From: an uncultured Collinsella sp. | Lineage (GTDB): Bacteria; Actinomycetota; Coriobacteriia; Coriobacteriales; Coriobacteriaceae | NCBI GenBank assembly: GCA_900544135.1 | Contig: UQTU01000003.1 | Coordinates: forward strand, 124,001-188,000 | Reading direction: 5' to 3' | DNA: 64,000 bases | In this document: positions 39,893 to 47,568 of the stretch, piece after piece | Position numbering within the stretch: the stretch's first letter is position 1 | Layout of the letters: each line of letters starts with the position of its first letter | Notes under the pieces: generated by a model | The model's input: the letters and a program-made list of their open reading frames with translations, nothing else | Told to the model about the DNA's origin: nothing | Databases searched by the model: none | Translations under genes and position numbers: made by a program

Positions 39893-40791
39893 TGAAGCTT
39901 TCGCATGAATCCAAGCTGCGCCTGGGCGTCGGCATCGGAGCGTTTGTACTGATTATCGGGCTTGTTTTTGGCGTTTCGCGGACTTTGATTCATTTTGATG
40001 GCCCGTGGGATCTCGACGATGTTATACCCGGCTTGTCCGGTATGGACGATGTGGTTGATGACGACGATTTTATGAACGATGGCGGTAACTATTCCGCTCG
40101 GCCTCAGCAGCTTTCGTGTACGACCTTTGATGCCGATGAGTTTCGCTACCTCGATTTCGATATCGATGCGGCTACGGTGGACGTCAAGGTTATTGATGGT
40201 AACAAGGCTCGCGTTATCGAGCGGGGACGCGTTGCCAATGGTATGGATGCCTCCAAGGCCGCGACGCAGAACATCGCATCCGTCGAGGACTCGACGCTCA
40301 AGGTTTCCCAGTTTGGAAGTGATGACGGTAAGGCAATCGATCGCTCAGTTACGGTCGAGCTGCCGCGCCGTGTTGCCGAACATCTGAAGGGAGTCAACGC
40401 GCACGTGGGCTCGGGTGATCTGCAGATTGCCGGTGTCACCTGTGATGGTTTCGACCTTTTCCTGGGTGCGGGAGATGTAGAGTTTGCGGGCAGCGTGACT
40501 GATGCGCTCAGTGCTGAGGTCGGTTCGGGCGATGTGACGTTCGAGCTCTACCAGGCCCCCGCGAAGTCGATGGACGTGAGTGTGGGCTCGGGTGATGTGG
40601 AGATGACGGTTCCGAACTCTACGGGCTTTAAGGCGAGCCTCACCTTGGGCAGCGGCGACTTCGAGAGCGATTTCCTTCCGCTTGACTACGACGGCGAGAC
40701 CATTTTGAATCTTGAATTCGATAATGGCGATAAGTCCGCCACGTATCGTTTTGAGGTTGGTTCGGGCGACATGTCATTTGATTCAGAGTGA
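39889..40791 (+). CDS. DUF4097 beta-strand-repeat membrane protein
   Basis: A 300-residue protein with one N-terminal membrane helix (about 12-30) and an extracytoplasmic DUF4097 domain built of repeating GSGDVxx strands (GSGDLQI, GAGDVEF, GSGDVTF, GSGDVEM, GSGDFES, GSGDMSF). Such proteins often accompany LiaF/PspC or XRE regulators in envelope stress loci. It is translationally coupled to the XRE membrane protein (ATGA overlap), so they probably form one sensing unit. A strong terminator ends the pair. Confidence 0.85.
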   Translation: MMKLSHESKLRLGVGIGAFVLIIGLVFGVSRTLIHFDGPWDLDDVIPGLSGMDDVVDDDDFMNDGGNYSARPQQLSCTTFDADEFRYLDFDIDAATVDVKVIDGNKARVIERGRVANGMDASKAATQNIASVEDSTLKVSQFGSDDGKAIDRSVTVELPRRVAEHLKGVNAHVGSGDLQIAGVTCDGFDLFLGAGDVEFAGSVTDALSAEVGSGDVTFELYQAPAKSMDVSVGSGDVEMTVPNSTGFKASLTLGSGDFESDFLPLDYDGETILNLEFDNGDKSATYRFEVGSGDMSFDSE

Positions 40792-40838
40792 CGGGCGGTT
40801 ATCGAAGACTTATAAACCATAGCTGCGCTGTTTGATGG

Positions 40839-40873
40839 AGGCGCCGGAGCCGTGACGGGCTCCGGCGCCTTTG
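40839..40873 (+). terminator. Intrinsic terminator after the XRE-DUF4097 pair
   Basis: AGGCGCCGGAGCC/GGCTCCGGCGCCT, 13-bp perfect stem with a 6-base loop, then TTGCCTTT. Confidence 0.85.
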
Positions 40874-40889
40874 CCTTTACAATGGGGGC

Positions 40890-42797
40890 ATGGAACAGAT
40901 TATCTTGAACATACTTGAGGCCCTGCGTCGCGGCGAGACCGTGGACGACAAGGCGCTCGTCAAACTGATACATGCCGAGGCGCGCCGTGAGGGTGCCGAC
41001 AAACGCGATTTGGCCAAGCGCCGTCTGCTGCCGTTCTACCAGCGGGTTAAACGTGAGGAGCCGGCTCGTTGGGCTGCGTGGAATGTCGATACCGAGCTGG
41101 AACGTCGACTGCTGCAGGTGCTGCGTATGAAGCCTCGTCGCACGGCTTCGGGCGTGGCGACCATTACCGTCATTACCAAGCCCTGGCCATGCTCGGGCGA
41201 TTGCCTGTTTTGCCCCAATGACCTGCGCATGCCTAAAAGCTATCTGCACGCCGAGCCGGCGTGCGCCCGTGCGGAGCAAAACTGCTTTGACCCGTATCTG
41301 CAGGTGAGCGCTCGTCTGACCGCGCTTTCGCAGATGGGGCATGCGACCGACAAGATAGAGCTCATCGTGCTCGGTGGCACCTGGAGCGACTATCCGCAAG
41401 GGTATCAAACGTGGTTTATGTCGGAGCTTTTCCGTGCGCTCAATGACGATGCCGTCGCCGGCGTGGCGGCAAACCCCATGTTGGCGCGTCCGGGCATCAG
41501 CCGTGCCGAGGCAGGGCGCCTGCTCGATGACGCTCCCGCCGATGCCCTGCCGCCGGTGGTAACAGAGCGCCGCGAGCGCTATCGGGCTGCCGGCATTGCG
41601 ACAGACGAGGCTGAGCTTGCTGCCGGCGTTGCCGACGAGCAGGGGCGTGTGGATGCTGTCGTTGGTGGCTATAACCGCGCAGTGCGCCGTCTGTACGGCC
41701 CCGGTACGCCATGGGGCGAGGCTGCCGAGTGGCAGACGGCAACGATGGAGGAGCTTGAGCGTCAGCAGCGCATCAACGAGACGGCGAAGCATCGCGTGGT
41801 GGGGCTCGTTATCGAGACGCGCCCCGATGCCGTAACGCCGCAGGCCCTCACGCTCATCCGCCGCCTGGGTTGCACCAAGATTCAGATGGGTATTCAGAGT
41901 CTTGACCAGCATCTACTCGATATCAACGAGCGCCGCATTTCGGTGGCGCAGATCGAGCGGGCGTTTTCGCTCGCGCGCCTGTTTGGCTTTAAGATCCACG
42001 CGCACTTTATGCTCAACTTGCTGGGCGCCACGCCTGATGGGGACAAGTGCGACTACGAGCGCTTTATGACCGAGGGCGCCTTTATGCCCGACGAGGTCAA
42101 GGTCTACCCGTGCGCGCTCATCGAGGGCTCGCGTCTGGTGGGCTGTTACGAGCGTGGCGAGTGGCGCCCCTATACCGAGGACGAGCTGCTCGATGTGTTG
42201 GCCGACGACATCGTGGTGACGCCGGCGTTCTGCCGCATCAGCCGCATGATCCGCGACTTTAGCTCCGATGACATCATGGTGGGCAACAAGAAACCCAACC
42301 TGCGCCAGCTCGTTGAGAACCGCTTGGCTGCTTGGGGTGACGGTGCGACGGTGCGTGAGATTCGCTATCGCGAGATCAGCACGGCGGGCGCCGACCTGGA
42401 CGAGTTGACCCTTGACGAGGAAGTGGCGTACGAGACGCCGGTGACGCACGAGCGCTTTTTGCAGTGGGTGACACCGCAGGGCAAAATCGCGGGCTTTTTG
42501 CGCCTGTCGCTGCCCGACCGCGCGTTTGTTGCCGCGCATGCGGACGAGTTGCCGACGGTGTCGGACGAGGCGATGATTCGCGAGGTTCACGTGTATGGAA
42601 TGGCGGCGCGCGTGGGCGATCAAGGCCAGGCGGCGCAGCATCACGGGTTAGGGCGTTTGCTCGTAGAACGTGCGTGCGAGATTGCCCGGGATGCGGGTTA
42701 TGCGCGTATCAACGTGATTAGCGCGATTGGCACACGTGAGTACTATCGTCATCTTGGATTTTATGACCATGGCCTTTATCTGCAAAAGGAGCTCTAG
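40890..42797 (+). CDS. elp3: Elp3-type radical SAM/GNAT tRNA-modifying enzyme
   Basis: A 635-residue homologue of Elp3, which attaches a carboxymethyl-type group to C5 of wobble uridine (U34). The radical SAM cluster is Cys101-x3-Cys105-x2-Cys108 (PCSGDCLFC). Other Elp3 sequences include KSYLHAEPACARAEQNCFDPY, GLVIETRPD, QMGIQSLDQHLLDINER and HFMLNLLGATPDGD. The C-terminal GNAT domain (about 490-635) has REVHVYGMAARVG, GLGRLLVERACEIA and YYRHLGFYDHGLYLQKEL. Most bacteria use MnmEG instead, so Elp3 here is unusual. A spermidine-synthase-like gene begins at the next base. Confidence 0.88.
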   Translation: MEQIILNILEALRRGETVDDKALVKLIHAEARREGADKRDLAKRRLLPFYQRVKREEPARWAAWNVDTELERRLLQVLRMKPRRTASGVATITVITKPWPCSGDCLFCPNDLRMPKSYLHAEPACARAEQNCFDPYLQVSARLTALSQMGHATDKIELIVLGGTWSDYPQGYQTWFMSELFRALNDDAVAGVAANPMLARPGISRAEAGRLLDDAPADALPPVVTERRERYRAAGIATDEAELAAGVADEQGRVDAVVGGYNRAVRRLYGPGTPWGEAAEWQTATMEELERQQRINETAKHRVVGLVIETRPDAVTPQALTLIRRLGCTKIQMGIQSLDQHLLDINERRISVAQIERAFSLARLFGFKIHAHFMLNLLGATPDGDKCDYERFMTEGAFMPDEVKVYPCALIEGSRLVGCYERGEWRPYTEDELLDVLADDIVVTPAFCRISRMIRDFSSDDIMVGNKKPNLRQLVENRLAAWGDGATVREIRYREISTAGADLDELTLDEEVAYETPVTHERFLQWVTPQGKIAGFLRLSLPDRAFVAAHADELPTVSDEAMIREVHVYGMAARVGDQGQAAQHHGLGRLLVERACEIARDAGYARINVISAIGTREYYRHLGFYDHGLYLQKEL

Positions 42798-43676
42798 ATG
42801 AACAAGCCGAGTGTTTCTGCCGGCGTCGTTGCCGGCGTTGCTCTGGGGGCCGCGGCGCTTGGCGCGGCCGCTGTCGCTGTCCGTGCTGCCTGTCTGCAGG
42901 TTGCGCGAACCCGCCATGGGTTGGCGCGTGTGAAACGCGTGCACGATGAGGGAGGCGACGAAGTCCGTGTATTGGTGCAAGGCGGCGTTTACCAAAGCGC
43001 AAGCTACGTTGGCGAGCGTTGGGCGGAGCCCGTCTTTGCGTACTATCGCGCGTTTGACGACGTGTTTGAGGCTGAGGACGCAATGCGTGATGCTTACGGG
43101 CATGGTATCGACCGTATGCTCATGCTGGGCGGCGGCGGGTTTGCCTATCCCAAGTTTGCACTGATGTCGCACGAGAGCTTGCGCATGGACGTCATTGAGT
43201 ACGATGCCGAGATTACGCGCCTGGCGCGCCGTTGGTTCTACCTGGACGAGCTGGAGCGCACGGTGGGCGATCGCCTGCGAGTGATTACCGCTGAGGCTCG
43301 CTCGTATCTGGGCGTGACGAGCGTGGGTCATCGTCGCTACGACGTGGTCGTGAGCGATTGCTTTGGCGGTGCCGAGCCCGTACGCGAGCTGGCGACGGTT
43401 GAGGCATTGCGTTTGGTGCGAGGCAGCCTGAACCCCGGGGGCATCTATGTTGCCAATATCGTGAGTGCGAACAGGGGGAGCGACGTGACGTTCCTGCGCG
43501 ATTGCGTTGCCGCGGCACTCGAGGTATTCGCCCACGCCTGGGTGGTCCCATGCGGCGACGCGGAGTTCGGCGGCGAGGAAAACTACCTGCTCGTCGCCAG
43601 TGACGGCGATTATGCCTTTGCCGAAGCCGTGCCCTTCGACGCCGACTTCCTCGGCACCGTCCTTCACGACAAGTAA
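42798..43676 (+). CDS. Spermidine-synthase-like (fused aminopropyltransferase-type) protein
   Basis: A 292-residue protein with an N-terminal hydrophobic segment (about 8-32) and a Rossmann domain: RMLMLGGGGFAYPKFAL and MDVIEYDAEITRLARRWF bind the nucleoside moiety, and YDVVVSDCFGG follows as motif IV. It lacks a clear putrescine-site gate and may be a methyltransferase-like relative rather than true SpeE. It begins directly after the elp3 stop and ends overlapping the convergent helicase gene by 13 bases. Role with Elp3 unknown. Confidence 0.72.
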   Translation: MNKPSVSAGVVAGVALGAAALGAAAVAVRAACLQVARTRHGLARVKRVHDEGGDEVRVLVQGGVYQSASYVGERWAEPVFAYYRAFDDVFEAEDAMRDAYGHGIDRMLMLGGGGFAYPKFALMSHESLRMDVIEYDAEITRLARRWFYLDELERTVGDRLRVITAEARSYLGVTSVGHRRYDVVVSDCFGGAEPVRELATVEALRLVRGSLNPGGIYVANIVSANRGSDVTFLRDCVAAALEVFAHAWVVPCGDAEFGGEENYLLVASDGDYAFAEAVPFDADFLGTVLHDK

Positions 43677-46147
43677 GTCTCTCCGTCCCAAAAAGACGGG
43701 TCTTGGGCGTGGTCGCTCCAGCTGCGGACACGCTGCTTCATGCCCTCTATGTCGAGCACGCCTTCGGCAAAGCCCTTGCGCACGAGCTCTTCGGGAACAA
43801 ACTCGTCGTAGCGGTCAAAATAAGGCACCTCGTCGGGATAGACGAGCTCGATGGGATCGAAGTCCTTCTCGGCCTCGGCGGCGAGCACCTCAAAGAACGT
43901 CTCCTCGTCGGCCTTCATCTTAAACTGCATAAAGTACGGGCGTGATGGGTCGAGTCCGCGAAGGCCCAACTCCGCGGCACATTTAATCTTGAGCATGCGC
44001 TCGAGGGCCAAAAAGGCGTAGCTGCCCAGCCAGGGGAAGAGCACCCAGGTATCGCCGCCCAGGTTAATGAGCGGTTTAGTTCCCGCGCCCGAAATCTCGG
44101 CCGTATGACGAGCCTGCGCAAGGCGGGCCCGTGCGTTACCCATAAGGTACGGATACGCGGCGTGTTCGTTGAGCGCCTTGCGCATGCGCTCGAGTACGTG
44201 TGTATTGATGTCACCGGGACAGTCGCCAAAGTAGGCCGGCACCCGGCCCTTGACCTGCGTGGCAAAGACGGTGTGGCGCTTCCAGTCCACTTCCTCGACA
44301 ATCCAGCAGTGTCCGGCGATGGCGATGCGCTCACCGGGCGGTGGCGGATTGACGATCGTGCCCAGCTCGGCCGATTCGCTGCGAACGGTGAACTCTTCGT
44401 TTTCCTGGAATACGGCGTAGAACTTAAAGTTGTTAATGATGCGCTCGCCCGCGAGACCCACGATGAGTCCGCCGCCCTCGGTGACTTGGATATGGTCGAT
44501 CTTAATGAGGTGACGCAGCAGTACGCGATAGTCATCGGCCGAGATGCGATGGAAATAGCTGAGTGTGAGCACGCGCTGGGCAAGCTCTGCCGGCGTGAGC
44601 TCGCCGGTGCTGGCAAGCGTCGACATAGTCTGGTGGTAGAGCAGGCTGTAGGGGAGTCGATCGAGCTCGGGCGGCTCGACCCACTTTTCCTCGCGATAGA
44701 GTTGTACGAGCGCGATGCCCTGCAGGAGCTTCCACGGAATGGTCTCGGGCATCATCGTGCGCGGCTCGGGCTCTTCCTCGCGCATGACAAACCACATCTC
44801 GGGCGGAAGGTCGCGGCGTCCCGTGCGGCCCATTCGCTGCAAAAAGGAACTGACGGTAAATGGCGCATCGATCTGAAACGCACGCTCCAGACGGCCGATA
44901 TCGATACCGAGCTCCAGCGTAGAGGTGGTGACGGTCGTTTGTGCCTGCTCCTCATCGCGCATGAGTTCTTCGGCCGTCTCGCGTAGCGATGCCGAAAGAT
45001 TGCCATGGTGGATGAGAAAACGGTCGGGCTCGTGTCGACTTTCGCAGTAGCTGCGCAGCATGGAGCACACGGCCTCTGCCTCCTCGCGCGAGTTGGCAAA
45101 GACCAGGCACTTACGGCCGCGCGTATGTTCAAAGATATAGCCCATACCGGGGTCGGCGTTGTCGGGCGCCGTGTCGGTGGGGTTGAGAAGCGCCTGCTCG
45201 GTCGCTCGTGGGATGTCGACTTCGCCCTCGGGGGCCGAGGAAGTTTGGCGGTCCTTGGGAGCGGCCTTGCCCCGTGCCCGCTCACGACGTTGACGGCGCT
45301 CCTCTTGTGTGAGCTGTCCGCTGTGACGCATGTCTTGGGCGCCGGCGGGCAGTGCCGCGGATGCCGCCGCCTCGATACGCTCGCACGCAAGCACTTCGGC
45401 CTCTTGAGGACCCGTGCTCTCGAATCCCCGCTGCTGTGCCTGGGGACCCGAGTTGTAGAAGTGCTCCATGGAGATGCGCCACACGCGGCGCGGTTCTTCA
45501 AAGCGGGGGATAACACAGTCGCGCCCCGTTCCCTGTGAGAGAAAAGCGCCCGTGCGCTCGGGGTCGCCGATGGTGGCCGAAAGGCCAATGCGTCGAGGCT
45601 GCACGCCGGCCATGCGCGAGAGCCGCTCGATAAGGCAGAGCGTCTGCCCGCCACGGTCGCCGCGCATGAGCGAATGGACCTCGTCGATGACCACGTAGCG
45701 CAGGTCGCAAAACATGCGCGGGATCGCCATGTGCTTATGGATTAAGAGCGCTTCGAACGACTCGGGCGTAATCTGCAAGATGCCGCTCGGTTTTTTGATG
45801 AGCTTAGCCTTGTGCGACTGCGAGACATCGCCATGCCAGTGCCAGACAGGGATATCGGCCTCTTCGCAGAGGTCGTTGAGACGGACGAACTGATCATTGA
45901 TGAGCGCCTTGAGGGGGCCGATGTAGAGGGCGCCCACGCTTGCGGGCGGGTTCTCCCAAAACTCGGTCAGGATGGGAAAGAAGGCTGCCTCGGTTTTTCC
46001 GGAAGCCGTGGATGCCGTCAGGAGCACATTATCTTGCGTGTTAAAGATGGCGTCTGCCGCTGCAACCTGGATAGAGCGCAGACTCTCCCAATCGTGGGAG
46101 TAGATGAAGTCTTGGATAAACGGGGCGTAGCGGTCAAAGGCGTTCAC
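43664..46147 (-). CDS. Lhr/BrxHI-like DEAD/DEAH helicase
   Basis: An approximately 827-residue superfamily II helicase. Q-like residues in RSIQVAAADAIFNTQDN precede Walker A TASTASGKT (44-52). DEVH is at 155-158, SAT at 190-192, motif V TTSTLELGIDIGRLER and motif VI QRMGRTGRR. A low-complexity insert (about 230-335) separates the lobes. The C-terminal half resembles the Lhr/BrxHI group. The GTG at 46147 follows AGGAGG; an upstream TTG is less likely. It is the last gene of the TerB-ATPase-helicase operon, 116 bases after the ATPase stop; a palindromic repeat sits in the gap. Probably unwinds or remodels DNA during defence or repair. Confidence 0.85.
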   Translation of the reverse strand: MNAFDRYAPFIQDFIYSHDWESLRSIQVAAADAIFNTQDNVLLTASTASGKTEAAFFPILTEFWENPPASVGALYIGPLKALINDQFVRLNDLCEEADIPVWHWHGDVSQSHKAKLIKKPSGILQITPESFEALLIHKHMAIPRMFCDLRYVVIDEVHSLMRGDRGGQTLCLIERLSRMAGVQPRRIGLSATIGDPERTGAFLSQGTGRDCVIPRFEEPRRVWRISMEHFYNSGPQAQQRGFESTGPQEAEVLACERIEAAASAALPAGAQDMRHSGQLTQEERRQRRERARGKAAPKDRQTSSAPEGEVDIPRATEQALLNPTDTAPDNADPGMGYIFEHTRGRKCLVFANSREEAEAVCSMLRSYCESRHEPDRFLIHHGNLSASLRETAEELMRDEEQAQTTVTTSTLELGIDIGRLERAFQIDAPFTVSSFLQRMGRTGRRDLPPEMWFVMREEEPEPRTMMPETIPWKLLQGIALVQLYREEKWVEPPELDRLPYSLLYHQTMSTLASTGELTPAELAQRVLTLSYFHRISADDYRVLLRHLIKIDHIQVTEGGGLIVGLAGERIINNFKFYAVFQENEEFTVRSESAELGTIVNPPPPGERIAIAGHCWIVEEVDWKRHTVFATQVKGRVPAYFGDCPGDINTHVLERMRKALNEHAAYPYLMGNARARLAQARHTAEISGAGTKPLINLGGDTWVLFPWLGSYAFLALERMLKIKCAAELGLRGLDPSRPYFMQFKMKADEETFFEVLAAEAEKDFDPIELVYPDEVPYFDRYDEFVPEELVRKGFAEGVLDIEGMKQRVRSWSDHAQDPSFWDGETYLS

Positions 46148-46212
46148 GGGGCCTCCTCTCAAATACGAACTTCTTAACGCGGTGAGCAGTGGCTTGCCGC
46201 ATCACTGCCTCG

Positions 46213-46263
46213 ACGTTTGCCCAGATAAAACCAGCCAAAATAAACCTGTCCCTTTTTGGCAGG
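46213..46263 (-). repeat. Palindromic repeat, copy 3, with conserved flank
   Basis: On the minus strand CCTGCCAAAA...TTTTGGCTGG surrounds AGGGACAGGTTTA, followed by TTTTATCTGGGCAAACGT as in copy 2. It begins at the base after the ATPase stop codon, inside the operon. Confidence 0.75.
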
Positions 46264-47568
46264 TTAGATGGTGAACTCGGCGAAATTGCGGTCGCCGCTT
46301 GCGGTGCCGGTGTCGCCTGTTGCTGTTGCCGGCGCCAGCGCGTCGCCGCCGACGCTTTGCAGTAGCTCGGCCACGTTGGCGTCGGGGTTTTGGCATAGGA
46401 TGTCGAGCAGCTCGATAAAGTCACGAATGACCTCACGCGGCGTCAAGTGCGTATCGGCTCCCACGCGGCCAAACTCAATCTTGAGAAAGTCCACCAAGTC
46501 GTTCTCGGTAAGCGTGGGCGTCCAGCCAAAGTAGCCGGCATGGATCTGCATGAGTTTTTCGATGAGCACCAGCAGCTCCTCATAGGTGAGTGGCTGCAAG
46601 CGGATGATGGGCGCGAGCATGTCCTTGAGGTCCTCGCGCGCAAAGCGACCCTGAGCGAGTCGGCTGCGCAGGGCCTCGTAGGAGAACACGCCGCGGCGAC
46701 GGTCTTCGATGGAGGTTGGCGTGCCGCCCATGATCATGCCCAGGTACTGCGCTTTGCCCTGGAGCGTGTCGTTGTACATGGTCAGGATTTTCTCGTAGTT
46801 GTACTGGCGCGTGATGGCGTTGGGAATCTTATACAGATTCACGAGTTCGTCGATGAGCACCAGCATGCCCTTGTAGCCGCTGCAAACCAAAAAACGCGCG
46901 ATGAGTTTGACGTAGTCGTACCAGTCGTCATCGCTGATGATGGTTGAGGACCCCAGTTCGGCGCGAGCCTCGCTCTTGGTGCGGTATTCGCCGCGGATCC
47001 ATTTGGTCACGCGGCTCATGGTCTCTTCGTCGCCCTCGGATACGGCCGTGCGATAGCGGCGGAGCATGCGGGAGAAGTCGAAGCCGTGGACCATCTCCTC
47101 GAGCGGGGCCAGTTGGGCATTGACGACCGACTCTTCGACCTCGGCACACGAGGCGACCCAGCGATCCAGGATAAGGTTGAGCGCACCGCCCTCGGGGCGC
47201 GTTTTAGTCGATATGTTGCGGATGAGCTCACGGTAGGTGGCAAGGCCCTGTCCCTGGCCGCCCTGCAGGCGGCGCTCAGGGGATAGGTCGGCATCGGCGA
47301 CGACGAATCCCTCACCCATGGCGTGCGTGCGGATGGTCTGGAGCAAAAAGCTCTTGCCGGCTCCGTAGCGACCGACCAGAAAGCGGAAGCTTGCGCCGCC
47401 GTCGGCGATGAGACTCAGGTCGGTGAGCAGGGCGCGGATCTCGACCTCGCGCCCTACGGTGATGTAGGGAAGGCCGATGCGCGGGACCACGCCGCCCTTG
47501 AGCGAGTTTAGGATAACGGCGGCGACGCGTTTGGGTACGCGGGGCGCTGCGGATGCGGTGTCACTCAT
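46264..47568 (-). CDS. BrxD-like ATP-binding protein (DUF2791/BrxC-BrxD family)
   Basis: A 434-residue P-loop ATPase. Walker A GRYGAGKS is at 66-73, Walker B LVLIDE at 236-241, and MGGTPTSIEDRRRGVFSYEALRSRL (around 275) matches the BrxC/BrxD sensor region. BrxD belongs to type 2 BREX phage defence, where it is adjacent to helicase BrxHI. Here it overlaps the TerB protein gene by eight bases and precedes a BrxHI-like helicase, but no PglX methylase or PglZ is present. The ATPase probably powers a DNA-handling complex with these partners (inference). Confidence 0.85.
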   Translation of the reverse strand: MSDTASAAPRVPKRVAAVILNSLKGGVVPRIGLPYITVGREVEIRALLTDLSLIADGGASFRFLVGRYGAGKSFLLQTIRTHAMGEGFVVADADLSPERRLQGGQGQGLATYRELIRNISTKTRPEGGALNLILDRWVASCAEVEESVVNAQLAPLEEMVHGFDFSRMLRRYRTAVSEGDEETMSRVTKWIRGEYRTKSEARAELGSSTIISDDDWYDYVKLIARFLVCSGYKGMLVLIDELVNLYKIPNAITRQYNYEKILTMYNDTLQGKAQYLGMIMGGTPTSIEDRRRGVFSYEALRSRLAQGRFAREDLKDMLAPIIRLQPLTYEELLVLIEKLMQIHAGYFGWTPTLTENDLVDFLKIEFGRVGADTHLTPREVIRDFIELLDILCQNPDANVAELLQSVGGDALAPATATGDTGTASGDRNFAEFTI

